Part shown: piece after piece, positions 1 to 5,805 of the stretch | Position numbering within the stretch: position 1 is the first letter of the stretch | Layout of the letters: each line of letters begins with the position of its first letter | Assembly: GCA_019104905.1 (NCBI GenBank) | Contig: JAHRXB010000081.1 | Location: 1-6,611, forward strand | Reading direction: 5' to 3' | Source of the DNA: Bdellovibrio sp. | GTDB lineage: Bacteria > Bdellovibrionota > Bdellovibrionia > Bdellovibrionales > Bdellovibrionaceae | Length of the DNA stretch: 6,611 bases | Translations under genes and position numbers: made by a program | Notes under the pieces: model-generated | The model's input: the letters and a program-made list of their open reading frames with translations, nothing else | What the model was told of the DNA's origin: nothing | Database searches by the model: none

Positions 1-769
1 AAGCGCCGACTTCAAAAACAAACGTCAGTCCATTGGGAAGTCCCAGGCGAAGCATGTTTTTAAGAAGATGATGGTCAAAACGATGAGTCCAGCGTTCCGT
101 AAAATAATGTTTAAACTGAGAATGCCAGTGAACATAGGCAATCATAATCAGCGCCATCAGGGTGCGTGCCATCAGTGTCGCATAAGCCGCTCCATTAAGA
201 CCTAATTTGGGAAATCCATAATGACCGTGAATCAAGACATAGTTCCCGGCGATATTGAAAAGAACGCCAAAGAGCATCACAAACATGGCGACCTTCGTTT
301 TGCCGATCCCATCTGTGAACTGTTTGTAGGTTTGATAAAGAAGGCTTGGCAGAACTGACCAAGTGATGATTTCAAAAAAAGAAGCACCTTGAGTTAAAAT
401 TTCTGGTGTCTGCCCAAACCAATGAAGATTCGGCAGAAGCAGATAAAGCAGACCAATGATAAGAGCACTCACCCCAAGGGCGATAAAAACGCTGTGCCTA
501 AGAAGCACGCCGCCTTCTGGGTAGTTTTCTTGTCCCTGCATCCGCGCAAAAAGCGCCGTGACGGGAGCCAGCATCCCCAAACCAAAAATCAAAAAGACGA
601 CGAAGACACTTCCCGCAAAAGCCGAAGCTCCTAAAGCGATGGAGCCGAGCGCGCCCACCATAAGAGTGTCTACTAAAGTAATCACATTTTGTCCCACTTG
701 GCCGACAATGATGGGGCCCGCAAGTTTGGACAGTAATTTACTTTCGTGAAAAAACTTAGACCGCGACAA
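1..769 (-). CDS. MATE family (NorM-type) multidrug/cation efflux transporter, 3' end outside window
   Basis: An inner-membrane antiporter of the MATE family, which exports drugs or metabolites using a Na+ or H+ gradient. The minus-strand reading frame stays open from 769 to the window edge and gives 256 residues of a protein that is usually about 450 long. Visible features are a TM1 region with the pattern GQVGQN..TLVDTLMVG (about residues 23-39). It includes Asp34, which matches the conserved ion-coupling Asp of NorM proteins. Further hydrophobic segments lie near 48-72, 93-113, 132-146, 160-181 and 194-214, and a NYVLI.G..GFP.LGLNGAAYAT block typical of the family spans about 176-199. I chose TTG at 769-767 because the TM1 motif needs an upstream start, no ATG precedes it in frame, and a CGGAG lies about 10 nt upstream. 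This start overlaps the end of the upstream nfu gene by 14 bp. Substrate unknown; family assignment firm, exact start less so. Confidence 0.9.
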   Translation of the reverse strand, partial: MSRSKFFHESKLLSKLAGPIIVGQVGQNVITLVDTLMVGALGSIALGASAFAGSVFVVFLIFGLGMLAPVTALFARMQGQENYPEGGVLLRHSVFIALGVSALIIGLLYLLLPNLHWFGQTPEILTQGASFFEIITWSVLPSLLYQTYKQFTDGIGKTKVAMFVMLFGVLFNIAGNYVLIHGHYGFPKLGLNGAAYATLMARTLMALIMIAYVHWHSQFKHYFTERWTHRFDHHLLKNMLRLGLPNGLTFVFEVGA

Positions 770-1316
770 CTTCTTGGATCTCCGGGAAGAGTTCTTTCAT
801 GCGTGTCTCGATGCCCTCTTTAAGGGTGATCGAAGAACTCGGACATCCAGAGCAAGCGCCCTTCATGCGGATATAAAGAATCTGATTTTCATATTTATAG
901 AAAACAATATCGCCGCCGTCGAGGGCAACAACAGGACGGATTTCTCGATTTAGCACCGACTTGATATTGCGAACCATGGGCGAGTCATTGGCATCGTCTT
1001 CTGGGGTTGTCACGAGCTCCACCACAACAGGTTCATTGCGCTCGAGATGCTCTTGAATCAAACCACAAAGCGGGGAGGCCAAAAGATCCCACTCCACCCA
1101 GTCTTGCTTGGTGATAGCAATGAAGTCAGGTCCCACATAGACGGAACTGGTCCAAGGAAATCCAAAGATTTTAGAGGCCAAAGGGGAGCGTTCCGCCTCC
1201 TGAGACGTAGGGCAATCAAAACCCTGGGAGGTCACCTGGCGATGTAAAAGGAACTTCATCGTCGCCGGGTTGGGGGTTAGTTCATATGTTACCTGAGTTT
1301 GTACACTAGTGCTCAT
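756..1316 (-). CDS. Nfu-type iron-sulfur cluster scaffold/carrier protein (Nfu_N plus NifU C-terminal domain)
   Basis: A cytoplasmic protein that probably receives and delivers Fe-S clusters. It has 186 residues with two domains. An Nfu N-terminal domain (about 10-97) carries the signature TPNPATMKFL at 14-23, and a NifU-like C-terminal domain (about 112-186) carries ALDGGDI and the cluster-binding CxxC as Cys155-Ser-Gly-Cys158. This arrangement is that of eukaryotic/alphaproteobacterial Nfu rather than full-length NifU (no IscU domain). An ATG 30 bases upstream (1346) is in frame. I prefer ATG at 1316 because it has AGAGG six nt ahead, because conserved sequence starts soon after, and because the upstream ATG lies inside a perfect TATAAT promoter element. 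The gene is divergent from fbaB and overlaps the following MATE transporter gene by 14 bp, so they are likely cotranscribed. Family call is secure; which client enzymes it serves cannot be read here. Confidence 0.92.
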   Translation of the reverse strand: MSTSVQTQVTYELTPNPATMKFLLHRQVTSQGFDCPTSQEAERSPLASKIFGFPWTSSVYVGPDFIAITKQDWVEWDLLASPLCGLIQEHLERNEPVVVELVTTPEDDANDSPMVRNIKSVLNREIRPVVALDGGDIVFYKYENQILYIRMKGACSGCPSSSITLKEGIETRMKELFPEIQEVVAV

Positions 1317-1344
1317 AGGGACCTCTAAATGAAGAACAAGGAAC

Positions 1345-1371
1345 ATTATAGCACAGAGTCTTTTCTGCCAA
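1345..1371 (-). promoter_or_regulatory. Putative sigma-70-type promoter for nfu-MATE
   Basis: On the minus strand a perfect TATAAT lies at 1350-1345, preceded by TTGGCA at 1371-1366. The spacer is 15 nt, shorter than the usual 17, so the -35 call is weak while the -10 is good. Initiation about 7 nt downstream would give a 5' leader of roughly 20 nt containing the AGAGG before ATG 1316. It would exclude the ATG at 1346, which supports the shorter Nfu protein. Confidence 0.5.
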
Positions 1372-1453
1372 GCGTGTTAATCCTTGAGACGCACTTGATT
1401 ATATTAGAAAAACTCAATAACTTTACAGCGCTCAAGGGGTTTTATGAAGACAA

Positions 1454-1469
1454 CAAAACCCTGGTTTTG
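1454..1469. promoter_or_regulatory. 7-bp-arm palindrome upstream of fbaB, possible operator
   Basis: CAAAACC, a CT centre, then GGTTTTG form a perfect 7+2+7 inverted repeat 41 nt before the fbaB start codon. This is the typical size and place of a repressor site or a short 5' UTR hairpin. A possible but weak promoter lies just upstream (TTTACA at 1422-1427, TATGAA at 1443-1448, 15-nt spacer), which would put the palindrome at or just after the transcription start. No matching regulator is encoded in the window. Confidence 0.35.
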
Positions 1470-1510
1470 AGCCAATAGCTGAGTTCTACACATGTTTTGA
1501 GGAGACAAAG

Positions 1511-2434
1511 ATGACGCCAAGAGTTAGAGAGATTTTGAGCTGGTACGGAGCTGACAATCCAGGAGTACTTACGAATTTAGCTCGTATGATGAACCACGGG
1601 AAATTGGCTGGCACCGGTAAATTGGTGATTTTGCCTGTCGACCAAGGTTTTGAGCATGGTCCGGCTCGCTCTTTTGCGAAGAATCCAGATGGATATGATC
1701 CTGCTTTCCACGTTGAGTTGGCGATTGAATCAGGCTGTAACGCCTATGCCGCTCCTCTTGGGGCTTTGGAAGCTATTGCGCGTGATTATGCCGGTGAGAT
1801 TCCTTTGATTCTTAAAATCAATAACTCCGACACTCTTTATAGCAACAAGAGTCCGATTTCAGCGATGACCTCTTACATTGACGATGCTTTGCGACTGGGT
1901 TGTGCGGGAATTGGTTTTACAATTTACCCTGGATCTTCTGAGAGAAAAAATCAGTATGAAGAAATCGCGCAGGCGGCTCGTGAAGCGAAAGCAGCGGGTC
2001 TTGCGGTGGTGATTTGGTCTTACCCTCGTGGTGAGCAATTATCCAAAGAAGGTGAAACTGCGATTGACGTGGTTGCTTACGCAGCTCACATTGCGGCTCA
2101 ATTGGGCGCGCACATTATCAAAGTGAAACCTCCAACAGCGCACATCGAACAAGCAGCCGCAGCGAAGGTTTACCAAGAGCAAGGTATTAAAGTCACAACG
2201 ATGGCAGATCGTATCCGTCACGTTGTTCAATCTTCTTTCAACGGAAAACGCATTGTGATTTTCTCTGGTGGAGAAGCCAAGGGCACAGAAGAGCTTCTGA
2301 AAGAAGTTTCTGAATTGGCACAAGGTGGAGCTTTCGGCTCTATCATGGGTCGTAACGCCTTCCAACGTCCGAAGAAAGAAGCGATTCAATTGTTGCACAA
2401 TGTGATGGAAACTTTCGCCGGTAAAAAACTATAG
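1511..2434 (+). CDS. fbaB: Class I fructose-bisphosphate aldolase, DhnA/FbaB family
   Basis: A cytoplasmic glycolytic/gluconeogenic enzyme that interconverts fructose-1,6-bisphosphate with dihydroxyacetone phosphate and glyceraldehyde-3-phosphate through a Schiff-base lysine. The 307-residue product carries the FbaB-like signature VDQGFEHGPARSFA (about 43-56) and the block YAAPLGALEA (79-88). An IIKVK segment at 202-206 holds the probable Schiff-base lysine (Lys204 or Lys206), and C-terminal phosphate-binding loops are SGG (252-254) and GRN (280-282). It resembles the E. coli FbaB type but is shorter at the ends than the roughly 350-residue E. coli protein. It is not the metal-dependent class II enzyme. 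Start ATG 1511 has GGAG at 1501-1504, six nt upstream. The stop codon shares bases with the ribosome site of lysS, which starts 8 nt later, so the two probably form one transcript. Only the choice of catalytic lysine is uncertain. Confidence 0.95.
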   Translation: MTPRVREILSWYGADNPGVLTNLARMMNHGKLAGTGKLVILPVDQGFEHGPARSFAKNPDGYDPAFHVELAIESGCNAYAAPLGALEAIARDYAGEIPLILKINNSDTLYSNKSPISAMTSYIDDALRLGCAGIGFTIYPGSSERKNQYEEIAQAAREAKAAGLAVVIWSYPRGEQLSKEGETAIDVVAYAAHIAAQLGAHIIKVKPPTAHIEQAAAAKVYQEQGIKVTTMADRIRHVVQSSFNGKRIVIFSGGEAKGTEELLKEVSELAQGGAFGSIMGRNAFQRPKKEAIQLLHNVMETFAGKKL

Positions 2435-2442
2435 GAACTTCA

Positions 2443-3921
2443 ATGTCGATCAATGAGAACCCCTTAAGAGCCGAAAAACGCAAAAAACTTCATGCCCTTC
2501 GCGAGAAAGGCATCAACCCTTATCCTTATGTGTTTGAGAATAAGGCGAAGATTGCAGAAATCGTTGCCGAGCACGCAGCGACTTTGCAACCCGGTGAAAA
2601 GAAGCCTGAATTTGCTTATCGTATTGCCGGTCGTTTAATGACTTTGCGTGCGATGGGGAAAGCTTCGTTCTTCAACATGCAGGATCAGACGGGCACCGTG
2701 CAAGTCTATGTAAAAACGGAAGAGCTTTCTGAACAAGATCGCGCGGCGTTTGAGTTGGTCGACTTGGGTGATATCGTCGGCGTGAGTGGTTTTGTGTTTA
2801 AATCGCAAAAAGGTGAGTTCTCAATTTACGTTAAAAGTTTTCAAATTTTGACGAAATCAATTGAGCCTTTGCCCGAGAAATTCCACGGGGTTCAAGATAT
2901 TGAAATCAAGTATCGTCACAGACACTTGGATTTGATCTCAGATCCGGACTCGCGCAAGGTCTTTGAAACTCGCTCTAAGATTATCAAAGAAATCCGTCGT
3001 TTCTTGGACGACCGTGGTTTCATGGAAGTAGAAACTCCGACGTTGCAACCTGTTTACGGGGGAGCTGCGGCGACTCCGTTTACAACTCATCATAAAGCTT
3101 TGGACATGAAGCTTTACATGAGAATTTCTCCTGAGCTTTATTTGAAGCGTTTGATCGTGGGCGGATTTGAAAAAGTTTACGAGATCAGCAAGAACTTCCG
3201 TAATGAAGGGATCGATAGAACTCACAACCCCGAGTTTGCGTTGCTTGAGTACTATGAGGCCTATACCGACTACAACTATCAAATGAAGCAGTTTGAAGAG
3301 ATCATTTCCACTTTGGCGCAAAAAGTGACCGGCGGCATGAAGATCACTTACCAAGGTAAAGAGATTGATTTCACTCCTCCGTGGAGACGTTTGACGGTTT
3401 TTGATGGCGTTCGTGAGTATGCAGGGGTTGATCCTGAAAACGCGACGGATGAAGAGATCTTCCAAGCCACTCGTAAACACGGCAGCAAAGAAGACAAACC
3501 TGGAAAACGTGGTGAGATGTTGATGGAGCTTTTTGAGCTCACAGCAGAACAGCACTTGTGGCAACCGACCTTTGTGTTGGATCACCCAGTAGAGATTTCT
3601 CCATTGACGAAGATTCATCGCCGCGATTCCAGATTGGTGGAACGTTTTGAGCCGTTTGCAGCGTGCATGGAAATCGGGAATGCTTATTCGGAACTCAACG
3701 ATCCAGAGGATCAGTTGGCGCGTTTGAAAGAGCAAGAAGCGTCACGCGCGACGGATGAAGAGGCGCACCCTATGGATGAGGACTTCTTGTTGGCGATTGA
3801 TGCGGGAATGCCGCCAACGGGCGGAGTGGGGATCGGCATCGAGCGCATCGTGATGCTCTTGACCGACCGACCTAGTATTCGGGATATCATTTTCTTCCCG
3901 ACGATGAGAATTACTAAATAG
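2443..3921 (+). CDS. lysS: Lysine--tRNA ligase, class II
   Basis: Charges tRNA-Lys with lysine using ATP, in the cytoplasm as a homodimer. The 492-residue length is typical of bacterial class II LysRS. An N-terminal OB-fold anticodon-binding domain spans about 57-138 (start YRIAGRLMTLR, with GKASFFNMQD at 72-81). The class II catalytic domain follows. Motif 1 is GFMEVETPTL.P.YGGAAATPF (192-213), motif 2 is FRNEGID.THNPEF (252-265), and motif 3 is GVGIGIERIVMLLT (461-474). Lysine-site elements such as ACMEIGNAYSELNDP (407-421) are intact. Start ATG 2443 is preceded by AGGA at 2433-2436 overlapping the fbaB stop. No T-box or other leader can fit in the 8-nt gap, so expression probably depends on the fbaB promoter. 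It ends at an intrinsic terminator. No damage is visible. Confidence 0.98.
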   Translation: MSINENPLRAEKRKKLHALREKGINPYPYVFENKAKIAEIVAEHAATLQPGEKKPEFAYRIAGRLMTLRAMGKASFFNMQDQTGTVQVYVKTEELSEQDRAAFELVDLGDIVGVSGFVFKSQKGEFSIYVKSFQILTKSIEPLPEKFHGVQDIEIKYRHRHLDLISDPDSRKVFETRSKIIKEIRRFLDDRGFMEVETPTLQPVYGGAAATPFTTHHKALDMKLYMRISPELYLKRLIVGGFEKVYEISKNFRNEGIDRTHNPEFALLEYYEAYTDYNYQMKQFEEIISTLAQKVTGGMKITYQGKEIDFTPPWRRLTVFDGVREYAGVDPENATDEEIFQATRKHGSKEDKPGKRGEMLMELFELTAEQHLWQPTFVLDHPVEISPLTKIHRRDSRLVERFEPFAACMEIGNAYSELNDPEDQLARLKEQEASRATDEEAHPMDEDFLLAIDAGMPPTGGVGIGIERIVMLLTDRPSIRDIIFFPTMRITK

Positions 3922-3929
3922 GAATTACG

Positions 3930-3955
3930 AAGGGGGCTCATGGCCCCCTTTTCTT
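3930..3955 (+). terminator. Intrinsic terminator of the fbaB-lysS transcript
   Basis: AAGGGGGC (3930-3937), a TCATG loop, then GCCCCCTT (3943-3950) make a perfect 8-bp stem followed by TTCTTT, starting 8 nt after the lysS stop. It is a textbook Rho-independent terminator. Its 3' arm and T-tract overlap the left arm of the long inverted repeat that follows. Confidence 0.87.
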
Positions 3956-4089
3956 TGTCTGGCAGCCCCTGCCTCCGCTTGCGAACGCTTTCCTCGGACA
4001 GTCCTCGCGGACGCGCTCCTTCGGAGCTGCTGCTGCGGAACTCGGACGCATTCACAAGCGGAGGCAGGGGCTGCCAGACAAAGAAAAGG
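3947..4089. repeat. Long inverted repeat, 35-bp perfect arms around a 73-nt structured centre
   Basis: The left arm at 3947-3981 begins CCTTTTCTTTGTCTGGCAGC. The right arm at 4055-4089 is its exact reverse complement. Pairing can continue inwards with G-U wobbles (left CGAACGC, 3982-3988, opposite a segment reading TGAATGC on the complementary strand). The 73-nt centre contains smaller hairpins: GGAC-A-GTCC (3996-4004), GTCC-TCGC-GGAC (4001-4012) and GCTCC-TTC-GGAGC (4015-4027). It also has CTCGGAC twice (3993 and 4041) and three CTG units near 4027-4036. No target-site duplication is seen at the ends and there is no ORF with coding character. It may be a member of a dispersed extragenic palindrome or MITE-like family, or a structured RNA. 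A second genomic copy would be needed to decide. Confidence 0.85.
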
Positions 4090-4138
4090 AACGACGATCG
4101 GTCTATGTAATGCCAATGAATCTCCCCTGGATTTTTGG

Positions 4139-4183
4139 TTTCCCGAGCTGGATGCTCGGGAAAGGGGGCTCGGGATCGCCCGA
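4139..4183 (+). promoter_or_regulatory. Leader with alternative GC-rich hairpins upstream of the rhodanese-like lipoprotein gene
   Basis: TTTCCCGAGC (4139-4148) pairs perfectly over 10 bp with GCTCGGGAAA (4154-4163) around a TGGAT loop. The 8-mer GCTCGGGA occurs again at 4168-4175, so TCCCGAGC (4141-4148) has two possible partners. The second copy can instead join a small hairpin, TCGGG-ATCG-CCCGA (4170-4183). A flanking CCCCT (4124-4128) could pair with AGGGG (4163-4167). No T-run follows, so it is not a simple terminator, and it matches no riboswitch class I know. Whether it is transcribed with the downstream gene is unknown: a TTGTCA at 4184-4189 could be a -35 element lying after it, but no convincing -10 was found. 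Confidence 0.4.
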
Positions 4184-4260
4184 TTGTCAGGATGCTCAGA
4201 TGGAGTAGATGACGGAAGTTAATTATTTAACATGAGTCCGAAAAGTAATCGGAGGATAGA

Positions 4261-5100
4261 ATGAAAAAATATGTCCTAGTTGTAGCAGCGGTTCTCTTGG
4301 CTTTGGCCTGTCAGCAGAAGCCGACGAAGATTTCTGTTCAAGAGCCTGTGATCAGTGAAGGGGTGACGGCGGAAAAGCTTTTGAAAGAGAAGGCTGTGAT
4401 TTTGGATGCTCGGCCGGCTTTTGAATTTAATTTGGCGCATGTGCCAGGGGCGATCAATGTTCGTTGGGAGGATTTCTCTCAAAACAGTCCTCGCTCTCGG
4501 GGGCTTTTGCAGGGGGATCTTTTTTCTTTGGCTCGGCGTTTGGCTTTGGTGGGGATTGATCCGGATACGAAAGTGGTTGTTTTGGGAAAAGGGGCTCAAG
4601 GGGGCGGTGAAGAGGGGCGTGTTGCTTGGACGCTGAAAGTTTTGGGTGTTAAAGATGTCTATACGCTGGTGCATACCTCCTATCGAGAGATGAATACAAC
4701 CAAGGAAGCCCCCTTGGTTCAGAATAAGCCCTATTGGAAGCCACAAGAAAATGAATCCCTGGTGATGAATATCAAAGACTTTAAAAAAATCATCGCACAA
4801 CCGGGGGCGGTGGTTTTAGATGTGCGTTCTGCTCAAGAGTTTGCACTTCGCAATCTTTCTCAAGAAAAGAAAGTGCAAGCCTCTGTGTATAATGTTGAAT
4901 GGAAAGAGTTTTTTGATGGCAAGGGTCTTCCTCTGGCTAAAAGCGAAGGGCTTCTGCGTGACAAGGGGATTTCTAAAGAGGCGACGATTTTAGTTCTAAG
5001 TAATCACGGCGTGCGTTCGGCGGCGGTCACTTATGCTTTGCAGTTTCTTGGCTACAAAAAAGTCAGCAATGTGGCCGGAGGATATGAACAATGGAAGTAG
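4261..5100 (+). CDS. Lipoprotein with tandem rhodanese-like domains, both lacking the catalytic cysteine
   Basis: A 279-residue predicted lipoprotein. The lipid-modification site is Cys17 after a hydrophobic stretch (KKYVLVVAAVLLALAC); the -3 residue is Ala, a less usual lipobox. Gln at +2 would favour the outer membrane. Rhodanese domain 1 (about 33-150) shows ILDARPAFEF (47-56) and AHVPGAINV (59-67). Domain 2 (about 167-279) shows VLDVRSAQEF (185-194) and a C-terminal GGYEQW. The active-site loops are degenerate: domain 1 has GKGAQGGGEEGR (109-120), and domain 2 has SNHGVRSA (247-254) with Ser247 where the persulfide Cys normally sits. Cys17 is the only cysteine in the protein, so classical thiosulfate sulfurtransferase activity is unlikely; a binding or structural role is inferred. 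The start has GGAGGA four nt upstream. The 3' end overlaps the next gene by 10 bp. Confidence 0.88.
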   Translation: MKKYVLVVAAVLLALACQQKPTKISVQEPVISEGVTAEKLLKEKAVILDARPAFEFNLAHVPGAINVRWEDFSQNSPRSRGLLQGDLFSLARRLALVGIDPDTKVVVLGKGAQGGGEEGRVAWTLKVLGVKDVYTLVHTSYREMNTTKEAPLVQNKPYWKPQENESLVMNIKDFKKIIAQPGAVVLDVRSAQEFALRNLSQEKKVQASVYNVEWKEFFDGKGLPLAKSEGLLRDKGISKEATILVLSNHGVRSAAVTYALQFLGYKKVSNVAGGYEQWK

Positions 5101-5543
5101 ACTCTCAAGAACTCATTCGTATTTTAAAGGATAAAATTGTTCTTTATCAGCATTTGGGAATTGAGGTTGTTAAAATAGATTCTCATGAAGTTCGTTTTAA
5201 GGTCTCTTTAGAGAAAAACAAGAATCACAAAGGTACCGCTTTTGGCGGCAGTCTTTATGCGACGGGTGTTCTGGCTTCGTATGCGTTGGTCTTAGCGGGA
5301 CTTCATGAGAGGCAGATTCCCACAGAAAACATCGTGATTGCCAAAGGTGAGATTCAGTACCTGCGCCCTGTGGATACGGATTTTGAAGTGGTCTGTTGTT
5401 TCCCGTCGCTTCAGGGCGAAGAAGATTTTTTCTCTGAACTCAAGACGAAGGGGAAAGTTCGTGGTGCTCTCACCACTCAGATATTCGGAGGCGGAGGTTC
5501 TTTAAAAGCCTCGCTCACGGGTGTTTTTGTGGTTAAACTTTAG
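5091..5543 (+). CDS. YiiD-type hotdog-fold protein, putative thioesterase
   Basis: A 150-residue cytoplasmic protein resembling the C-terminal putative thioesterase (hotdog) domain of YiiD. The diagnostic segment is NHKGTAFGGSLYATGVLASY (45-64), the helix that forms the hotdog core and active site, followed by a strand-rich half with KGEIQYLRPVDTDFEV (85-100). The N-terminal helix is about 5-21. Members are expected to hydrolyse acyl-CoA or acyl-ACP thioesters, but the natural substrate is unknown and I infer only the fold and a likely activity class. It is the standalone hotdog form, without the acetyltransferase domain that E. coli YiiD carries. ATG 5091 lies within the last codons of the rhodanese-like gene, and its ribosome site GGAGG (5077-5081) is inside that gene's Ala-Gly-Gly codons, so translation is probably coupled. 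No clear terminator follows. Confidence 0.85.
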   Translation: MEVDSQELIRILKDKIVLYQHLGIEVVKIDSHEVRFKVSLEKNKNHKGTAFGGSLYATGVLASYALVLAGLHERQIPTENIVIAKGEIQYLRPVDTDFEVVCCFPSLQGEEDFFSELKTKGKVRGALTTQIFGGGGSLKASLTGVFVVKL

Positions 5544-5593
5544 GTCTTGAAAAATTGCCAAATCTGTCATTCACGGCCCGTGCAGAGTCTTGG

Positions 5594-5631
5594 TCTACCA
5601 TAGTATCATTTGATACTATCATTAAGGTAGA
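5594..5631. promoter_or_regulatory. Nested palindrome, probable regulator-binding site or hairpin
   Basis: ATAGTATCA (5600-5608), a TT centre, then TGATACTAT (5611-5619) form a perfect 9+2+9 inverted repeat. It is bracketed by TCTACC (5594-5599) and GGTAGA (5626-5631), which are also complementary but offset by a six-base CATTAA on the right. The AT-rich symmetric core is what dimeric helix-turn-helix repressors bind. No T-run follows, so it is not an intrinsic terminator. It lies about 50 bp after the thioesterase stop and about 190 bp before the repeat-lipoprotein gene, so which gene it might control is unclear. Confidence 0.5.
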
Positions 5632-5713
5632 GATCATTTGGATGCCTAATAAACTCTCGAGTTAAATAGCGCACACCTGTATGCTTTAGTGCTCAATAGG
5701 TTTCTTTTTCCTA

Positions 5714-5734
5714 AAGAACGGAATTGTTCTTCCG
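5714..5734. repeat. Two overlapping short inverted repeats in the leader of the repeat lipoprotein
   Basis: AAGAAC (5714-5719) is complementary to GTTCTT (5726-5731), and CGGAA (5719-5723) is complementary to TTCCG (5730-5734). The two pairings share bases, so only one can form at a time. Arms are short and chance cannot be excluded. Confidence 0.3.
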
Positions 5735-5805
5735 AAGAGAAAATATAGACAAGTTTATATTAAAGACATGCTTGATAATGTGCGTAACGGGAGAACTGTC
5801 TCTTT

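Noticed and set aside
422..749. Two short plus-strand frames over the 5' part of the MATE gene
   Set aside because: Low-complexity Lys/Arg/Pro-rich translations antisense to a clear membrane transporter reading frame.
2938..3735. 265-codon open frame on the minus strand inside lysS
   Set aside because: It is antisense to a complete lysS with all class II motifs; the translation shows no recognisable domain and is explained by the codon bias of lysS.
3711..4116. Minus-strand frames crossing the end of lysS and the inverted repeat
   Set aside because: They read through a terminator and a palindrome, with Arg/Ser-rich composition produced by the GC-rich repeat; there is no ribosome site or family similarity.
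4139..4163. Ten-bp hairpin considered as an intrinsic terminator
   Set aside because: No T-run follows on either strand: the plus side continues with G-rich sequence and the minus side with CCAAAAATCC.
4090..4260. tRNA or known riboswitch in the structured gap
   Set aside because: No cloverleaf, no T-arm GGTTCGA-type box, and no match to c-di-GMP, glycine, TPP or SAM riboswitch core motifs.
4276..4800. 174-codon minus-strand frame across the rhodanese-like gene
   Set aside because: It lies opposite a gene with a lipoprotein signal, good ribosome site and family motifs; its product shows no domain or signal.
5572..5582. CACG-GCC-CGTG hairpin after the thioesterase gene as a terminator
   Set aside because: The stem is only 4 bp and no T-tract follows, so termination here is not supported.
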